Below, one piece after another: positions 25,056 to 32,775 of a stretch of 64,000 nucleotides of DNA. The notes under the pieces were generated by a model. It was not told the DNA's origin. It saw only the letters and a program-made list of their open reading frames with translations, and ran no database searches. The number at the start of each line of letters is the position of its first letter. The stretch's first letter is position 1. The position numbers and the translations under genes are program-made. The stretch lies in contig CAWGKQ010000004.1 in assembly GCA_963823245.1 (NCBI GenBank), positions 124,001-188,000 on the forward strand. Reading direction: 5' to 3'. The stretch is from JAWVFM01 sp963823245 (GTDB lineage Bacteria; Actinomycetota; Thermoleophilia; Solirubrobacterales; 70-9).

Positions 25056-26414
25056 GTGAACGTGGCGTCGACCGCAACCCCTGGGCCTGGTCGCACAGGC
25101 GGCCTGCTCGAGGACCTTCGCCCCGCGCTCGACCCAGACGAGGCGATCGTCGAGGCCGAGCGCTGCCTCGGCTGCGGTGGTCCGTACGCGCCGGCGCCGT
25201 GCGTCACAGCCTGCCCGGCGGGGATCGACATCCCCGGCTTCGTCGGCGACGTCGCCGACTCCGATCCGCACGCCGCGGCGCGGACAATCTTCGCCGAGAA
25301 CCTCATGGGCGGTACCTGCGCGCGCGTCTGCCCGGTGGAGATCCTGTGCGAGGGCTCATGCGTACTCGAGGCGGAGGGCCGTCGCCCGGTCGCGATCGGC
25401 CAACTCCAGCGATTCGCCTCCGAGCGGGCGCTCGCCGCCGGGGAGCGCCTCCGGGAGCCACGCCTGCCTCCCACCGGCCGGCGGGTCGCCGTGATCGGAG
25501 CCGGGCCGGCGGGCCTCGCCGCGGCCGGTGAGCTGTCGCTGCTGGGCCACGACGTCGTCGCGTACGACGAGCGACCCGAGCCAGGGGGCCTCGTCCGTTT
25601 CGCCATCGCGCCGTTCCGGCAGCTCAGTGAGCCACTGCCGGAGGAGGTTCGCCACGTCGAGTCCCTCGACGTCGAGCTTCGCCTCGGCGAGGCGATCGAC
25701 TCCGCTGCGAGGCTCGCGGAGATCGCCTCCGGCGTCGACGCGGTGGTGCTCGCGATCGGGATGGGCGCGGACGTCGACGTCTCCTATCCGGGCGATGACC
25801 TCCCCGGGGTTCACGAGTCCCTCGACTTCATCGCCGCGCTGAAGACGGGCGAGCCGCCGTCGGTCGGCGAGCGCGTCGTCGTCATCGGCGGCGGAAACAC
25901 CGCCATCGATTGCGCTCGCGAGGCGCGCCGGCTCGGAGCCGCCGTGGTCACCCTCGCCTACCGCCGAAGCGAGGAGGAGATGCCCGCCTTCCATCACGAG
26001 GTGGAGGAGGCGCGGGAGGAGGACGTGGAGTTCCATTGGCTCGCGAACCCGATCCGCTTCCTGGGCGAGGCAACCCTGACCGGCGTCGAGTGCGTCGAGA
26101 TGCGTCTGGGCGAGCCGGACGCGAGTGGCCGACACCGGCCCGAGCCCGTCCCGGGCAGCGAGTTCGTGATCGAGGCCGACACCGCAATCAAGGCGATCGG
26201 CCAACGCCCGCGTGGCGACTTCATCTCGTGGATCGAGGGAGTCGAGACCGATCGTGGCAGGGTCGTCGTCGACCCTGCCACGGGCGCCACCGGAAATCCG
26301 AAGTTCTTCGCTGCGGGCGACGCCGTGAGCGGCGGATCGATTGTCGTCGAGGCCGTGAAGCAGGCGAAGGCCGCGACGCGCGGCGTCCAGGCGAAGCTCG
26401 GGGGCGGCGCATGA
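25056..26414 (+). CDS. GltD/NfnB-like NAD(P)H:ferredoxin flavoprotein of the 2-oxoacid oxidoreductase operon
   Basis: 452 residues. N-terminal iron-sulfur domain: CLGCGGPYAPAPCVTACPAGIDIP and GTCARVCPVEILCEGSCV. FAD motif VAVIGAGPAGLAAAGEL, NAD(P) motif VVVIGGGNTAIDCAREARRLG, final FAD motif FFAAGDAVSGG. This is the glutamate-synthase small-subunit/NfnB architecture. No glutamate synthase large subunit is near. With gamma-delta-alpha-beta subunits downstream, it probably exchanges electrons between reduced ferredoxin and NAD(P). GTG 25056 is chosen (a GTG at 25062 also fits). Confidence 0.88.
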   Translation: MNVASTATPGPGRTGGLLEDLRPALDPDEAIVEAERCLGCGGPYAPAPCVTACPAGIDIPGFVGDVADSDPHAAARTIFAENLMGGTCARVCPVEILCEGSCVLEAEGRRPVAIGQLQRFASERALAAGERLREPRLPPTGRRVAVIGAGPAGLAAAGELSLLGHDVVAYDERPEPGGLVRFAIAPFRQLSEPLPEEVRHVESLDVELRLGEAIDSAARLAEIASGVDAVVLAIGMGADVDVSYPGDDLPGVHESLDFIAALKTGEPPSVGERVVVIGGGNTAIDCAREARRLGAAVVTLAYRRSEEEMPAFHHEVEEAREEDVEFHWLANPIRFLGEATLTGVECVEMRLGEPDASGRHRPEPVPGSEFVIEADTAIKAIGQRPRGDFISWIEGVETDRGRVVVDPATGATGNPKFFAAGDAVSGGSIVVEAVKQAKAATRGVQAKLGGGA

Positions 26415-26959
26415 TCGAGGTCCGCTGGCACGCGCGCGCCGGCCAGGGCGCGAAGACGGCTTCGCAGCTCCTGGCGATGGCCGAGATGCAGGAGGGCCGC
26501 TACGTGCAGGCGTTTCCCGAGTACGGGCCTGAGCGGGGCGGGGCCCCGATCCGCGCCTACACGCGGATCGACGAGCGCCCGATCCGCCGCCGCTACGCGA
26601 TCACCCATCCCGACGTCGTGGTTGCGATCGAGCCGTCGCTGCTGGCCGAGGTGGACGTGAGCGACGGCCTGCGAGCCGACGGCACTCTGATCGTGAACTC
26701 ACCCGTTCCGCCCACCGGCCTCAGCTGGGACGGCGATCCCCATGTCGTCGATGCGGCGCGGATCGCGGATGCGCGGTACGTGAACGTGGTCATGCTCGGC
26801 GCCCTCGCCGCATCGCTGGGCCACCCCAGTCCCGAGGGGCTCGCGGCTGCCGCCAACAAGCTCTTCCTGGCGAAGGTCGGCGCCGACGTGACCGCCAGAA
26901 TCGAGGCGGCGATCGCCGATGGACATGCGGCCCTCGCCGCCGCCGGAGCCGCGCAATGA
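26411..26959 (+). CDS. 2-oxoacid:ferredoxin oxidoreductase gamma subunit
   Basis: 182 residues; RWHARAGQGAKTASQLLAMAEM and GRYVQAFPEYGPERGGAPIRAY are signature stretches of the PorG/VorG gamma family. It binds CoA-side elements of the complex. ATG 26411 overlaps the flavoprotein stop and its end overlaps the delta gene start (ATGA), so the operon is tightly coupled. Confidence 0.92.
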   Translation: MIEVRWHARAGQGAKTASQLLAMAEMQEGRYVQAFPEYGPERGGAPIRAYTRIDERPIRRRYAITHPDVVVAIEPSLLAEVDVSDGLRADGTLIVNSPVPPTGLSWDGDPHVVDAARIADARYVNVVMLGALAASLGHPSPEGLAAAANKLFLAKVGADVTARIEAAIADGHAALAAAGAAQ

Positions 26960-27285
26960 GCGCCTCGCGGTCGACCGAGCTGGCGCCCGGCGGCGCGGTC
27001 CCGTTCGGCGAGGCGCTGCCGACTCGAACGGGTGGCTGGCGCACGGGGCTGAAGCCGAAGGCGCGCCTCGACACCTGCGTCAACTGCATGCTCTGCTGGG
27101 TCTACTGCCCGGACTCGGCGGTGCTCGTTCGCGACGGGGTCTTCGAGGGCTTCGACTACGACGTCTGCAAGGGCTGCCAGATCTGCGACGAGATGTGCCC
27201 GGTCGGCGCGATCGAGATGGTGGCCGAGAGCGAGGAGGTCCCTGACCGCGGGCTTGTCGGAGGCACGAGGAGGAGTGAACCGTGA
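26956..27285 (+). CDS. 2-oxoacid:ferredoxin oxidoreductase delta subunit, 2x[4Fe-4S]
   Basis: 109 residues. CVNCMLCWVYCPD and CKGCQICDEMCP provide eight ligands for two [4Fe-4S] clusters, wiring the TPP site to external ferredoxin or the flavoprotein. The 35-residue N-terminal extension (ELAPGGAVPFGEALPTRTGGW) is usual for this subunit. Overlaps by four bases with neighbours on both sides. Confidence 0.92.
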   Translation: MSASRSTELAPGGAVPFGEALPTRTGGWRTGLKPKARLDTCVNCMLCWVYCPDSAVLVRDGVFEGFDYDVCKGCQICDEMCPVGAIEMVAESEEVPDRGLVGGTRRSEP

Positions 27286-28478
27286 GCGAATCGATGGTGA
27301 TCGCAAAGCCCGAGGCCAAGGTTGCGGAGGCCTCGCTTCTGACCGGGGCCGGGGCCGTCGCCGAGGCCATGCGCCAGATCGATCCCGACGTGGTGCCCGT
27401 CTACCCGATCACGCCTCAGACGCCGATGATCGAGGGCTTCTCGAAGATGGTCGCCGAGGGCTACGCCGGGGCCGAGGTGGTCAACGTCGAGTCCGAGCAC
27501 TCGGCGATGTCGAGCGCGATCGGCTCCGCCCTCGCGGGCGCGAGGACGATGACGGCCACCTCCTCGCAGGGCCTCGCGCTGATGACGGAGGTCGTGTACG
27601 TCGCCGCCTCGCAGCGGGCTCCGATCGTGGTCGCGGTCGGCAACCGGGCGCTGTCGGGGCCGATCAACATCCACTGCGACCACTCCGACTCGATGCTCGT
27701 GCGCGACTCCGGCGTCGTCCAGCTCTTCGCCGAGAACGCGCAGGAGGTCTACGACCTGATGGTGATGGCGCCGCGGATCGCAGAGCACCCGCGGGTCAGG
27801 GTGCCGGTGTTCGTCTGCCAGGACGGCTTCTCGGTGACCCACTCGGCCGAGCCGGTGCTGACCCTTCCGGACGAGGTGGTGAAGGAGTTCGTCGGCGACT
27901 ACGAGGTCGCCTTCCCACTGCTGGACCACGAGCATCCCACGACGCAGGGTGGCTTCGCCATGCCCGACGTCTACTACGAGCTGAAGTTCCAGGAGGTCCA
28001 TGCGATGCGGGCCACCTTCGACGTCCTGCCGGAGGTCGCCGGCGAGCTCGAGGCCCACACGGGGCGAGGCGTCGGGCTGGTCGATGCGTACGCCCTCGAG
28101 AACGCCGATCGCGCGATCGTCGTGCTGGGGGCGACGGCCGGAACGATCAAGGACGTCGTTGACGAGATGCGGGCAGAGGGCGAGCGTGTGGGCCTGCTGC
28201 GCGTCACGTCGTTCCGGCCGTTCCCGCGTGACACGGTTCGGGCGATGCTGGGCGAGGTCGGCTCGGTCCTCGTCCTCGATCGATCGATCTCGCCCGGGGG
28301 CACGCCGGCCCTCTACGCCGAGGTCCTCAGAGCGCTGGCGCCGACGCCGGTGCCGGTCCAGGGGCTCGTCTTCGGCCTCGGTGGGCGCGACCTGGAGCCG
28401 GACGGAGTGCGCGAGGCATTCGCCCGCGCGGCCGAGCCGGCGCCGGGCGAGGTCCACTACCTCGGGCTTCGGGAGTAG
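27282..28478 (+). CDS. porA: 2-oxoacid:ferredoxin oxidoreductase alpha subunit
   Basis: 398 residues. TGAGAVAEAMRQIDPDVVPVYPITPQTPM, NVESEHSAMSSAIGSALAGAR and TATSSQGLALMTEV are typical of PorA pyrimidine-binding domains. The complex oxidises a 2-oxoacid, probably pyruvate, with CoA to acyl-CoA, CO2 and reduced ferredoxin. VorA-type (branched-chain) specificity cannot be excluded. GTG 27282. Confidence 0.9.
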   Translation: MSESMVIAKPEAKVAEASLLTGAGAVAEAMRQIDPDVVPVYPITPQTPMIEGFSKMVAEGYAGAEVVNVESEHSAMSSAIGSALAGARTMTATSSQGLALMTEVVYVAASQRAPIVVAVGNRALSGPINIHCDHSDSMLVRDSGVVQLFAENAQEVYDLMVMAPRIAEHPRVRVPVFVCQDGFSVTHSAEPVLTLPDEVVKEFVGDYEVAFPLLDHEHPTTQGGFAMPDVYYELKFQEVHAMRATFDVLPEVAGELEAHTGRGVGLVDAYALENADRAIVVLGATAGTIKDVVDEMRAEGERVGLLRVTSFRPFPRDTVRAMLGEVGSVLVLDRSISPGGTPALYAEVLRALAPTPVPVQGLVFGLGGRDLEPDGVREAFARAAEPAPGEVHYLGLRE

Positions 28479-28489
28479 TTAGGGCGCTG

Positions 28490-29434
28490 ATGGCACGGAT
28501 CAAGGACATGGCCGATAACCGCGGCGAGCACCCGGCTCTCCGCGGCGGGCACTCCCTGTGCGCGGGCTGCGGAATCCCCGTGGTCGTCCGCACCGTCCTC
28601 TCGAACATCGAGGGCCCCGTGGTTGTGGTGAGCGCCACCGGGTGTCTCGAGGTGTCGACCACGAAGTTCCCGGGCACCGCCTGGTCGGTCCCCTGGCTGC
28701 ACGTCGCGTTCGAGAACGCCGCCGCCGTCGCGTCGGGGATCGAGAGCGCGCACCGCGCGCTCGTCCGCCGCGGGCGCCTGCCGGACGAGCCGGTCACCTT
28801 CGTCACGTTCGCCGGCGACGGCGGCACCTACGACATCGGGCTCCAGGCCCTGTCCGGCGCGCTCGAGCGCGGCCACCGCTTCCTCTATGTCTGCTACGAC
28901 AACCAGGCGTACATGAACACTGGCGTCCAGCGCTCCAGCGCGACGCCCAGGTTCGCCTCGACGACGACGACGCCGGCGGCGTTGATGTCCACCGGGAAGG
29001 TCCAGCAGCGCAAGGACATCACCGCGATCGCGGCCGCAAACGGGGCGGCCTACGTCGCCCAGGCGGCGGGTTGCCACTGGTTCGACCTCTCGGAGAAGGT
29101 GCGGCGCGCGAGTGCCGCCGGTGGGGCAACGTTCATCAACACGCTTGCCGACTGCCCGCTCGGGTGGCGACACGAGGCGCGGATCGGGGTCCGAGTCTCG
29201 CGGCTTGCGGTGGAGACTCGCTTCTGGCCGCTCTACGAGATCGCCGATGATCGCTACCGGCTTACCTATGAGCCGCCGGAGCGCGTTCCGATCGGCGAGT
29301 GGCTGGCCCTCCAGGGCCGGTTCGCGCACCTGGCAGGTCCCGAGCACGCCGAGGAGGTGGCGGAGATCCAGGGCCGCGTCGACCGCGATTGGGATCGGCT
29401 GGTCGCCCGCTGCGAGTCCGATTCATCTGGGTGA
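28490..29434 (+). CDS. porB: 2-oxoacid:ferredoxin oxidoreductase beta subunit, TPP-binding
   Basis: 314 residues. Cluster Cys pair SLCAGCGIPVVVRTV. TPP/Mg motif FAGDGGTYDIGLQALSG ending in YDNQAYMNTGVQRS. SATPRFASTTTTPA matches pyruvate-type beta subunits. ATG 28490, 11 bases after alpha. This is the last gene of the operon; a 91-base gap follows. Confidence 0.92.
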   Translation: MARIKDMADNRGEHPALRGGHSLCAGCGIPVVVRTVLSNIEGPVVVVSATGCLEVSTTKFPGTAWSVPWLHVAFENAAAVASGIESAHRALVRRGRLPDEPVTFVTFAGDGGTYDIGLQALSGALERGHRFLYVCYDNQAYMNTGVQRSSATPRFASTTTTPAALMSTGKVQQRKDITAIAAANGAAYVAQAAGCHWFDLSEKVRRASAAGGATFINTLADCPLGWRHEARIGVRVSRLAVETRFWPLYEIADDRYRLTYEPPERVPIGEWLALQGRFAHLAGPEHAEEVAEIQGRVDRDWDRLVARCESDSSG

Positions 29435-29525
29435 TTTCTACGGACGGGGCCACGGCGCTCCCACGTTGCGCCGCGTGGTCGCCGGGCCTACGCTCGGCGG
29501 GACGGATGCTCGACCCGAGGAGGAC

Positions 29526-29777
29526 ATGATGAAGATGAACACCAGGGTGATCACGATTCTCCAGCTCATCGCGCTCGCCTACCTCGGCTTCTACGTCTGG
29601 GGGCTCGCCTTGAGCGTTTTCTCGCCCGGGGAGCTCGGCATCCTGAGCGTGCTCGCCGGCGTCCTCCTCGTTGGCCTCGTCGTTTCGATCGTCGTGCAGG
29701 TGCGGACTCGAAGCGGGGCGGAGTCCACCGAGCTCAAGCGGACGAACGCCCAGCTGCGCGAGCGACGCGGCTTCTAG
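29526..29777 (+). CDS. small two-helix membrane protein
   Basis: 83 residues, two hydrophobic helices (VITILQLIALAYLGFYVWGLAL and LSVLAGVLLVGLVVSIVVQV) then a charged cytoplasmic tail with many Arg and Glu. Family not recognised. GAGGAGGA precedes ATG 29526. CTACGGAC at 29438-29445 lies about 80 bases upstream. Confidence 0.65.
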   Translation: MMKMNTRVITILQLIALAYLGFYVWGLALSVFSPGELGILSVLAGVLLVGLVVSIVVQVRTRSGAESTELKRTNAQLRERRGF

Positions 29778-29787
29778 CTCCCGCGAG

Positions 29788-30744
29788 TTGACCTCCGCCG
29801 CCGACGCGCCGCGCGTTGCGGTCTTCGGCCCGCACCCGCTTCTGTCGATCACGATCGAGGCGCGCGGACCGGGGCGAGATGACGTGCACATCCACGCTGC
29901 GGGACAGGGGGTATGGGTCGCGCGCGTCGCCGGAGAGCTCGGCGCGGCGACGACGCTCTGCGGCTTCGTCGGCGGCGAGACCGGATCGGTGCTGGCACCC
30001 CTTCTCGAGCACCTGGTCGACGACCTGCGGCCCGTGACGGTCGCGGGCTCGACGGGCTGCTACGTCATGGATCGTCGCGACGGCGCGCGCCGGCTCGTTT
30101 CGCAGGCCCTGTCCGAGTCGCCGTCACGCCACGAGGTGGATGACCTGTTCTCGGTCACGGCGACGGCGGCGATGCAATCCGATGCCCTCGTCATCTGCAA
30201 CCCGTATCCGGGCGACGCCCTGCCGCTCGGCGTCTTCGGGAGCCTGGTCGCGGACGTCGCCGCGAACGGAACCCCGGTGCTCGTCGACCTCTCCTCGCCA
30301 CGGCTCGACAGCGCGCTTGCCGGCGGCCCGACGGTCGTGAAGCTGAACGACTGGGAGCTCGCCGAGTACGTTCAGGGACCGGTCGACACGCCCGAGCGGC
30401 TCCACGATGCGGCAGCGAGGCTGATCGCGGCCGGCGCCGGGTCGGTCATCGTGACACGGGGCGGCGAGCCCGCTCTGGTGCTCCGCGGGACCGATGCGCA
30501 ATGGCTGATACCGCCGCGGCTGGAGCGCGGGGCCCGCGAGGGATGCGGCGACGCGATGATCGGCGCGCTCGCGGCGGCGATCGCCCGCGGCGCCGAGTGG
30601 GAGGCGGCCCTGCGTGTCGGGGCTGCGGCGGGCGCGGCAAACTTCTTGCGCCATGGGCTCGGGTCGCCCTCGCGCGCGGCGATCGAGAGCCTCGAGACCA
30701 TGGTCGAGATCCGGCCCTTCGAGGGCGGCGGGCCAGGCGCCTAG
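29788..30744 (+). CDS. PfkB-family carbohydrate kinase
   Basis: 318 residues. N-terminal VFGPHPLLSITIEARGP and HAAGQGVWVARVAGELGA, and the C-terminal catalytic REGCGDAMIGALAAAIARGA (usual GAGD with the base Asp; here GCGD). Closest in style to 1-phosphofructokinase/tagatose kinases. M. tuberculosis Rv2029c, a DosR-regulon gene, is of this family. TTG 29788 is the only start near the expected N-terminus. Substrate unknown. Convergent with the PHP gene, overlapping by four bases. Confidence 0.8.
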   Translation: MTSAADAPRVAVFGPHPLLSITIEARGPGRDDVHIHAAGQGVWVARVAGELGAATTLCGFVGGETGSVLAPLLEHLVDDLRPVTVAGSTGCYVMDRRDGARRLVSQALSESPSRHEVDDLFSVTATAAMQSDALVICNPYPGDALPLGVFGSLVADVAANGTPVLVDLSSPRLDSALAGGPTVVKLNDWELAEYVQGPVDTPERLHDAAARLIAAGAGSVIVTRGGEPALVLRGTDAQWLIPPRLERGAREGCGDAMIGALAAAIARGAEWEAALRVGAAAGAANFLRHGLGSPSRAAIESLETMVEIRPFEGGGPGA

Positions 30745-31463
30745 CGCTCGATCGGGGGCTCGATGTCGTGTCCGCTCAGGATCGCGGCAGGCGCGATCTC
30801 CGCCATCCAGTCGACATGAGGGCGGAGATCAGCCTCCGCAGCCAGGCGCTGCAGGCCGCCTGAGAGCCTCACCGGCCTCCCGACGCGGGCGGAGTGGGAG
30901 TCGCTCCCAAGCACGTGGACGAGGCCACGCTTCGCGAGGTCGATGAGCCTTGGGCTCGCCGGGCCGGACTCGACGAGGGCGGCGGTGGCCTGCACGAGCG
31001 CGCCGGCATCGACGCAGTGGGCCAGCACGTCGTCCATCGCCGCGCTCGGGTGACGCTCGGGATGTGCGATGACGGCGCGGTACCCCCAGCGGCCGAGGTG
31101 CTCGACCGCCGCCACGAGACGCTCGTCCAGAGGGCCGGCGGGGGGCTCGAGCAGGATCCAGCGGTGGCTCAGCGCGACCGCCGCCATTTGACGCTCGTCG
31201 AGCTCTGAAAGGGCCGGCGCGGCGACCTCGCCCGCGCCGCTCACGCGAACGGCGATCGCGGCGTGGCTCAGCGCGCTGTTCAGGGCGTACGCGCGCTCGC
31301 CGATCTCCTCGATCACCACGTCATGGTCGCTTCGGATGTGGGGCGTGGCGCAGATGACCTCGATGCCGTCGTTCTGCGCCTGGCGCGCCATCGCGAGGGC
31401 CTCCTCGGTGTCGGCCGCGCCGTCGTCGACGCCGGGGAGGATGTGGCAGTGGAGGTCGATCAC
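30741..31463 (-). CDS. PHP-domain phosphoesterase, CpsB/CapC tyrosine-phosphatase type
   Basis: 240 residues. Metal motifs DLHCHILPGVDDGA at the N-terminus, ATPHIRSDHD, IAHPERHP and LGSDSHSARVGRP define the PHP active site of manganese-dependent CpsB-like phosphatases or related phosphoesterases. GTG 31463 overlaps the upstream flavodoxin stop (GTGA). No capsule genes are near, so the partner kinase is unknown. Confidence 0.85.
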   Translation of the reverse strand: MIDLHCHILPGVDDGAADTEEALAMARQAQNDGIEVICATPHIRSDHDVVIEEIGERAYALNSALSHAAIAVRVSGAGEVAAPALSELDERQMAAVALSHRWILLEPPAGPLDERLVAAVEHLGRWGYRAVIAHPERHPSAAMDDVLAHCVDAGALVQATAALVESGPASPRLIDLAKRGLVHVLGSDSHSARVGRPVRLSGGLQRLAAEADLRPHVDWMAEIAPAAILSGHDIEPPIER

Positions 31464-31954
31464 GGCTTGCGCCGCACCGCGGCCGCGATCTCGCCGGCCC
31501 AGCTCTCGATCGCGGACCAGTCGCGGAAGTCGCCTTCCGGAGCGCGGAGGGCGCGCACCATGAGGCGCTCGACGCGACGAAGCTTGGAGAAGTCGAGCTT
31601 GCCCGCGAACACCCTGTGCTCGCGTGCGGCGGTGGCCTCGACGAGCTCGTCGATCCCGTCCGGCCCGGCATCCTCGGGCTTCGGCGGATCCCCGATCGGG
31701 CCGACGCTGAAGAGCCATGTCGGCCTCGCCGCGAGCTCCGCGCCGCGCCCCGCCGCAAGCTTCCGCGCGGCATCGAGCCAGCGGCCGCCGTAAATCGCGC
31801 TCCCGAGCACGACGGCGTCGTACCGCGCCACGTCGGACACCTCGGTCGCGGCTTCGGCCGTCGCTTCGACGCCGCGCGCGTTCAGCGCGCGCGCTATCGC
31901 GTCCGCGACCTCGCGGGTCGAGCCGTACTTGCTGGCGGCGGCGACGAGGACCAT
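31460..31954 (-). CDS. flavodoxin-domain protein (HemG-like)
   Basis: 164 residues. The FMN phosphate loop is AAASKYGSTREVADAIARAL, followed by YDAVVLGSAIYGGRWLDAARKLA and LFSVGPIGDPPKPED, characteristic of flavodoxin-type protoporphyrinogen oxidase-like proteins. It could be an electron carrier or redox enzyme. ATG 31954 is chosen; divergent from the NarL regulator with a 73-base gap holding TCCGTA (31996-32001). Confidence 0.8.
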   Translation of the reverse strand: MVLVAAASKYGSTREVADAIARALNARGVEATAEAATEVSDVARYDAVVLGSAIYGGRWLDAARKLAAGRGAELAARPTWLFSVGPIGDPPKPEDAGPDGIDELVEATAAREHRVFAGKLDFSKLRRVERLMVRALRAPEGDFRDWSAIESWAGEIAAAVRRKP

Positions 31955-32027
31955 CGGCACCAGGGAGAATGTCACCTCGTCGCGCCGGCTTCGAATCCGT
32001 AATGCACCGCAGATCGACGCGGTCGAA

Positions 32028-32738
32028 ATGCGGAGGTCCGGCGCCCTCTCAGCCGCTAGGTTCCGCGGCACGAACTCCAAGGTCGAACAAGCGGACAAGG
32101 GTCGTGACAACGCCCAGACGACCGTCACGATCGTCCTCGCGGATGATCACGCGGTCGTCCGCAGCGCGCTTCGGCTGCTGCTGGAGGCGGAGCCCGGGTT
32201 CGAGGTCGTGTCCGAGGCCGGCGATGCGGACTCGGCCTCTCGCTACGTCCTCGGGCACAAGCCGACCGTCGTGGTTCTCGATCTGAACATGCCGGGGCGC
32301 CCGAGCCTCGAGGTGGTGCCCGAGATGAAGGAGCGCTCCCCCGATACGGCCGTGGTGATCCTGACGATGCAGGACGATCCCGGCTTCGCGCGAGAGGCCA
32401 TGCAGGCGGGGGTCCTGGGTTACGTGCTCAAGGACGCCGCAGACTCCGAGCTCGTCGAGGCGGTGAGGCGGGCGGCAGCCGGAGAGACCTACCTTCAGCC
32501 ACAGCTCGGCGCCCGGATGGCGGGCGAGCGCACCGGGCCCCACGACGAGCTGACCGACCGGGAGCGGGAGGTACTGCGGCTGATCGCGCTCGGCCACACG
32601 AACGCGGAGGTCGGAGAGCAGCTCTACCTAAGCGTGCGGACGGTCGAGTCGCACCGGGCCAACATCCTGCGGAAGCTGAACCTCACCACGCGCGCGGAGC
32701 TGGTGCGCTACGCGCTGGACGAGGACCTGATCGGCTGA
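32028..32738 (+). CDS. NarL/LuxR-family response regulator
   Basis: 236 residues. Receiver: TIVLADDHAVVRSALRLLLE, phospho-acceptor Asp in VVVLDLNMPG, conserved Lys in GYVLKDAADSEL. C-terminal LuxR HTH: LTDREREVLRLIALGHTNAEVGEQLYLSVRTVESHRANI. ATG 32028 adds a 39-residue N-terminal tail; no closer start codon is in frame. Same class as DosR/DevR. No kinase is adjacent; the GAF-HisKA_3 kinase at 41906-43234 is a possible partner and this regulator is a candidate reader of the shared dyad. Confidence 0.9.
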   Translation: MRRSGALSAARFRGTNSKVEQADKGRDNAQTTVTIVLADDHAVVRSALRLLLEAEPGFEVVSEAGDADSASRYVLGHKPTVVVLDLNMPGRPSLEVVPEMKERSPDTAVVILTMQDDPGFAREAMQAGVLGYVLKDAADSELVEAVRRAAAGETYLQPQLGARMAGERTGPHDELTDREREVLRLIALGHTNAEVGEQLYLSVRTVESHRANILRKLNLTTRAELVRYALDEDLIG

Positions 32739-32739
32739 G

Positions 32740-32767
32740 GCACAGTAGCTGTGCTCCGGCTTGGGCC
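32740..32767. terminator. tandem hairpins between convergent genes
   Basis: GCACAG-TAG-CTGTGC at 32740-32754 is a perfect 6-base stem with a 3-base loop. It is followed at once by CCGGC-TTG-GGCCGG. It lies between the convergent response-regulator and deiminase-like genes. No T-run, so a Rho-independent role is only plausible. Confidence 0.45.
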
Positions 32768-32775
32768 GGGGCGGC

